DNA of 64,000 bases from an uncultured Pseudomonadales bacterium (GTDB lineage Bacteria; Pseudomonadota; Gammaproteobacteria; Pseudomonadales; UBA7434), in the NCBI GenBank assembly GCA_905478995.1, contig CAJQKT010000018.1:1-64000 (forward strand), given 5' to 3'. A program made the translations under genes and the position numbers. Numbering within the stretch: position 1 is the stretch's first letter; the number at the start of each line of letters is the position of its first letter. The notes under the pieces were generated by a model. That model was given only the letters and a program-made list of their open reading frames with translations, did no database searches and had not been told where the DNA came from. This document shows, in pieces, positions 60,517 through 64,000 of this stretch.

Positions 60517-61230
60517 ATGTCTTTTCAGAAAGTTTTAATTGTTGATGATGAAGCTCCTATTCGGGAAATGATCAAACTGGCTTTGGAGCTTGAGGGATTT
60601 ACTTGCCTGCAGGCACAGTCCGCTTCTGAAGCGTTGCCCATCATTGTAGATCAGCGGCCCGATCTGGTCGTGCTCGATTGGATGATGCCTGATGTCAGCG
60701 GCCTTGATTTTTTGCGCCGGCTAAAGCGGGATGACAACACGCGTGAAATCCCGGTGATTATGTTGACCGCTAAAACCGAAGAAAACAGCGTAGTGAATGG
60801 CTTGGACGCTGGTGCCGACGATTATATTAGTAAGCCTTTTAGGCCGCGTGAATTGATTTCACGTATTCAGGCCATTATGCGCAGGATCAGCAAAATAACG
60901 GGTGATGGTCTTTTAGTGGTTGGGGAATTGTGCCTCGATATGAAGGGGCATTGTGTATTTGTCGATGATCAGTTAGTGGCTATGGGGCCAACCGAATACA
61001 ATTTACTCAAATTTTTTATGGGTCATCCCGATCGGGCTTATTCTCGAGCACAGCTACTTGATCAGGTTTGGGGCAGCAATGTGTATGTGGAAGAGCGCAC
61101 CGTTGATGTACATATTCGTCGTTTGCGCAAAGCCTTAAAGCCCGCCGCAGATGGAGTGGACTGTGGGCGCTTTATTCAGACAGTGCGCGGTGCTGGCTAT
61201 CGGTTCTCGGCGCGTCTAGCGTCTCTCTAG
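60517..61230 (+). CDS. phoB: Phosphate regulon response regulator PhoB
   Basis: 237 aa. Receiver domain with D10-D11, phospho-acceptor D54 (VLDWMMPDVSGLDFLRRLKR), K106 in SKPFRPREL, and an OmpR/PhoB winged-helix domain with VDVHIRRLRKAL and TVRGAGYRFS. It is paired with phoR, 123 bp downstream. By family knowledge it activates pst, pho and transport genes when phosphate is low, binding PHO boxes. The neighbouring pstS has a clear PHO box, so the identity is firm. The start ATG 60517 has GGAT upstream. Confidence 0.93.
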   Translation: MSFQKVLIVDDEAPIREMIKLALELEGFTCLQAQSASEALPIIVDQRPDLVVLDWMMPDVSGLDFLRRLKRDDNTREIPVIMLTAKTEENSVVNGLDAGADDYISKPFRPRELISRIQAIMRRISKITGDGLLVVGELCLDMKGHCVFVDDQLVAMGPTEYNLLKFFMGHPDRAYSRAQLLDQVWGSNVYVEERTVDVHIRRLRKALKPAADGVDCGRFIQTVRGAGYRFSARLASL

Positions 61231-61353
61231 GCATTCTACTATGATGTCGCGCGCCGCCGCGGTTGGCCCGTGCTGGCGTTCGCGCTTATAGCGGTTCAGA
61301 TCAATAGATTTGCGCCATTCTATTAGCCTTCTCATTGTGATCAGTGGTGGAAA

Positions 61354-62712
61354 ATGCGTTCATTGTTTCAAAGTACACTTTTACAGCTCGCTTTGTTCGC
61401 AGGCGTGGGGCTAGTGGTTGGCTACGAATTATCGAGCATTTGGGCAGGGCTGGCGCTTGCGGCTGTTATTTACATTGCCATCATGTTGCTAAATTTTAGG
61501 CGGGTTTCCGATTGGTTGTTGTTGGGTGCACGGGTCGAGATACCCGTAGCGAATACTTTTTGGACCACCATTATGGACCAAATATCGCGAATCATTCGGA
61601 AGTTAGAGGTTGAAAATTCAGCACTGAAAGCCGACGTAGATTTTTTTAAAGACTCTTTTGAGGCGTTGGATAGTGCTGTGGTCGTGATCGATGAGCGTGG
61701 CGAAATTGATTGGGCAAATGTTGCAGCCCAAGCCTTGCTGGGTGTTGCAATAGCTCGTGATAAAGGCGAACTATTGGTTAATTTGATACGTGCCCCCGAA
61801 TTTATTAGCTATCTTGATAGCGGGGACTTTTCTAAACCGCTCAAGTTGCATTCTCCTGTAGACCCTAAGTTGAGTTTAGAGATCCAAGCGACACCTTTTC
61901 GGCACGAGTATGTATTAATTTTTGTTCGTGATGTCAGTGATCTTGCTCACTTGGAGAGTATCCGGCAAGATTTTATTGCTAACGTGTCGCATGAGCTCCG
62001 CACACCATTGACTGTGATTACAGGCTATCTTGATATTATTAAGGGGCGCGATGAGCAGATGCCTCCGGCGATGCTACGAGTAGTGGATCAAATGCTTGAG
62101 CAATCACAGCGAATGGATAGCATGGTCAATGATCTTATTTGGTTGTCGCGCCTCGAGACCCTGCCCGAGGGGCAAAAAACCGAGCTGATTCCATTAGCGG
62201 GCTTAATTTTTGGTTTGATAGAGGAAGTGCGGGTCAGTGCTCCTGAAAAAGTGGTTAGTTTCAAGCTTGACCAAGTAGCTGAAGGTTCTTCGTCAGATTC
62301 CGTGGCTACATCTAACAAAGACCTCGCGGTTCCAGCCGTTGAGAGTAGTGTTGCTATCCGAGGTAACTACGACGAGCTGCGCGCGGCTTTTTCCAATTTA
62401 CTCCAAAATGCGATTAAGTATACAGCCGTCGATGGTTGTATAGAAATTATTGGCGCTTGGCAGTGGGATGGCTTCCGATTGAAATTTAAAGACAACGGCA
62501 TTGGCATAGACCCCGTTCATCTGCCGCGTCTGACGGAGCGCTTTTATCGCGTTGATGATAGTCGAACATCAAGTACAGGCGGCACCGGCTTGGGGCTCGC
62601 TATCGTTAAGCATGTTTTAATTCGGCATCAAGCGGAGTTGCATGTGTCGAGTCGGGAGGGGCATGGCTCTTCTTTTACTTGTGTTTTCCCCGCCCATCTT
62701 GTGACCAAGTAA
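61354..62712 (+). CDS. phoR: Phosphate regulon sensor kinase PhoR
   Basis: 452 aa. Two short hydrophobic N-terminal stretches (about 5-22 and 30-47), a cytoplasmic PAS-like domain (95-195, VVIDERGEIDWANVAAQALL), then the dimerisation/phosphoacceptor box FIANVSHELRTPL (H213), N-box NLLQNAIKYT and G-boxes DNGIGI, GTGLGLAIVKH. The histidine kinase core is complete. The DUF3329-like N-terminus and PAS place it with PhoR. It phosphorylates PhoB when the Pst system reports low phosphate. A 25-residue Ser-rich insertion is seen between the H-box and N-box region (about 308-335). Confidence 0.92.
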   Translation: MRSLFQSTLLQLALFAGVGLVVGYELSSIWAGLALAAVIYIAIMLLNFRRVSDWLLLGARVEIPVANTFWTTIMDQISRIIRKLEVENSALKADVDFFKDSFEALDSAVVVIDERGEIDWANVAAQALLGVAIARDKGELLVNLIRAPEFISYLDSGDFSKPLKLHSPVDPKLSLEIQATPFRHEYVLIFVRDVSDLAHLESIRQDFIANVSHELRTPLTVITGYLDIIKGRDEQMPPAMLRVVDQMLEQSQRMDSMVNDLIWLSRLETLPEGQKTELIPLAGLIFGLIEEVRVSAPEKVVSFKLDQVAEGSSSDSVATSNKDLAVPAVESSVAIRGNYDELRAAFSNLLQNAIKYTAVDGCIEIIGAWQWDGFRLKFKDNGIGIDPVHLPRLTERFYRVDDSRTSSTGGTGLGLAIVKHVLIRHQAELHVSSREGHGSSFTCVFPAHLVTK

Positions 62713-62782
62713 TCCACTCGCATTTAGCGACTTTTTGGCGTATTGAAATTCGTCTTGATGTTCACAAGGGCTAATTTTTGGA

Positions 62783-62812
62783 CGGTCATCAAAGTGTCAT
62801 AATTTGGTCGTA
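62783..62812 (+). promoter_or_regulatory. PHO box upstream of pstS, three 11-bp repeats
   Basis: GGTCATCAAAG, TGTCATAATTT, GGTCGTATTAT: three direct repeats of an 11-bp unit whose TGTCAT/GGTCAT cores fit the PhoB consensus CTGTCAT. It lies 100-130 bp upstream of the pstS start. Confidence 0.8.
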
Positions 62813-62912
62813 TTATCCTTTCACGTTATCAACAAGCGGCGAATGACGGCAATCATTAGGTTTCTTTCGCCCTAGTTATTCATCTGAAGTTTATATCTTT
62901 GAGGGTTTGTTT

Positions 62913-63956
62913 ATGAAAAGAGTCATTGTTCTTAGCGCGATTGCGCTCGCGATGTCTAATTGGGCGACTGGCAATTCAGAGCGTAATTACATCGAAGTGG
63001 TGGGTTCCTCGACGGTCTATCCATTTGCCACAGCAGTAGCCGAAAGGTTCGGGAAGGGAACGAGCTTTAAAACGCCCAAAATTGAGTCTACCGGGTCCGG
63101 CGGTGGTATGAAACTGTTCTGTAACGGTATTGGCACAGGCCATCCTGATATCACTAACGCGTCGCGACGTATTAAAATCAATGAATACAACATGTGCCAT
63201 GAGAACGGCGTGAAGGAAATTGTAGAGGTGCTAATTGGCTACGACGGGATTGCATTCGCCAACTCTAAAGATTCGCCACAGTATTCATTGACCCGACAAG
63301 ACATCTATCTGGCACTGGCCGCAGACATACCGAATCCTGATGGTAGCGAGACCTTTATCAAAAACCCCAATATTACTTGGCAAGACGTGAACGCTGCGCT
63401 GCCTGCGGTAAAAATTGAGGTTTTAGGTCCGCCGCCAACCTCTGGGACACGAGATGCTTTTGTTGAATTGGCATTAGAGGGGGGTTGTAAGGCTTATCCA
63501 TGGGTAAAAGCGCTGAAAAAAGTCAATAAACCCGAGTACAAAAGCCGCTGTCATACCATTCGTGAAGATGGAGCCTATATTGAGGCAGGCGAAAACGACA
63601 ATCTAATTGTGAGCAAGCTTGAAGCGAATCCATCGGCTTTTGGTATTTTTGGATTCAGTTTCTTAGATCAAAATGCGGAAAAAGTTCAGGGCTCATTGGT
63701 TGACGGCTTCGCACCCACCTTCGAATCGATCGCTGATGGCGACTACAGTGTATCCCGTCCCCTCTACTTTTATGTTAAAAAAGCACATGTGGGCGTAGTG
63801 CCAGGGATAGAGCAATTTTTACGTGAATTCACCAGTGAGGGCGCTTGGGGGGAAGACGGATATTTGGTCGATAAAGGGATGATCCCACTGAGTTTTGAAT
63901 TGCGCACCAATATGGCAAAATCAGTCAAGTCACTTAATAATCTTGTGCTGAATTAG
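62913..63956 (+). CDS. pstS: Phosphate ABC transporter substrate-binding protein PstS
   Basis: 347 aa. Signal peptide (1-20, WATG) and mature IEVVGSSTVYPFATAVAERF, ESTGSGGGMKLFCNGIGTGH, DITNASRRIK (phosphate contacts GSST, TGSGGG, SR), GPPPTSGTRDAFVELALEGG and a closing hinge. It binds inorganic phosphate in the periplasm for PstCAB. The start ATG 62913 has GAGGG seven bases upstream; an in-frame TTG at 62907 is less likely. The pstCAB genes should follow beyond the window's right end. No stop problems are visible; a PHO box lies upstream. Confidence 0.93.
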   Translation: MKRVIVLSAIALAMSNWATGNSERNYIEVVGSSTVYPFATAVAERFGKGTSFKTPKIESTGSGGGMKLFCNGIGTGHPDITNASRRIKINEYNMCHENGVKEIVEVLIGYDGIAFANSKDSPQYSLTRQDIYLALAADIPNPDGSETFIKNPNITWQDVNAALPAVKIEVLGPPPTSGTRDAFVELALEGGCKAYPWVKALKKVNKPEYKSRCHTIREDGAYIEAGENDNLIVSKLEANPSAFGIFGFSFLDQNAEKVQGSLVDGFAPTFESIADGDYSVSRPLYFYVKKAHVGVVPGIEQFLREFTSEGAWGEDGYLVDKGMIPLSFELRTNMAKSVKSLNNLVLN

Positions 63957-64000
63957 CAACTGTTTATTGACACAAAAGAGTAGACCAAAAGCCAGCTCAA

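Overview
The window is a 64 kb chromosomal stretch that looks like a free-living, aerobic marine gammaproteobacterium, most like the Cellvibrionales/Spongiibacteraceae/Halieaceae lineages. That placement is an inference from the gene mix: a recognisable gammaproteobacterial RlmG, fxsA immediately upstream of groESL, CIRCE control of groESL, a TonB receptor, PhoBR-PstS, PEP-CTERM and VPLPA-CTERM type sorting signals, and many lipid-modifying and redox enzymes. No rRNA, tRNA, CRISPR array or intact insertion sequence was seen. Most of the window is ordinary chromosome with accessory patches.

Layout. 1-236: the end of a cold-shock gene and its terminator. 237-2035: an AT-rich scar with a Rieske oxygenase gene in permuted domain order, a hexanucleotide repeat, a decayed 3' piece of ssrA (tmRNA) and a decayed P4-type integrase tail. 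2036-11000: Nudix hydrolase, UbiB/ABC1-family protein, acyl-lipid desaturase, old yellow enzyme, TauD-type dioxygenase, SDR, enoyl-CoA hydratase and an MscS channel. 11386-17367: an RND efflux pair and rlmG. 17455-20631: an ECF sigma factor operon with four small partner genes, flanked on both sides by decayed genes on the minus strand. 20769-29334: gnd, a tiny PEP-CTERM protein behind a sigma-54-type promoter, sterol-desaturase-like protein, GAF/degenerate GGDEF protein, SDR, S1-domain protein and FAD oxidoreductase. 29493-31014: a second SDR and a small ORF bracketed by two copies of a 28-bp motif, next to a VPLPA-CTERM remnant. 31121-40706: pseudoazurin, a large secreted protein with a (Gly-Ser-Lys)n tail and its own sigma-54-type promoter, alpha/beta hydrolase, MAPEG protein, PQQ-type sugar dehydrogenase and an exonuclease/GIY-YIG fusion. 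40838-55293: housekeeping genes (RNA methyltransferase, glutathione reductase, Prc protease, fxsA, groESL, class I fumarase, pyruvate kinase). 55467-64000: a secreted repeat-rich protein, a TonB-dependent receptor, phoB, phoR and pstS, with PHO-box-like sites.

How the parts may work together. The last 9 kb reads as a phosphate-responsive block: PhoR/PhoB sit beside pstS, which has a clear triple 11-bp PHO box, and the divergent TonB receptor plus secreted protein may be an outer-membrane and surface arm of the same response. The two sigma-54-type promoters, one at the PEP-CTERM gene and one at the GSK-tail protein, suggest a shared regulon for extracellular matrix or surface proteins. The first 2 kb holds the most unusual protein: a Rieske non-heme iron oxygenase with the catalytic domain first and the Rieske domain last.
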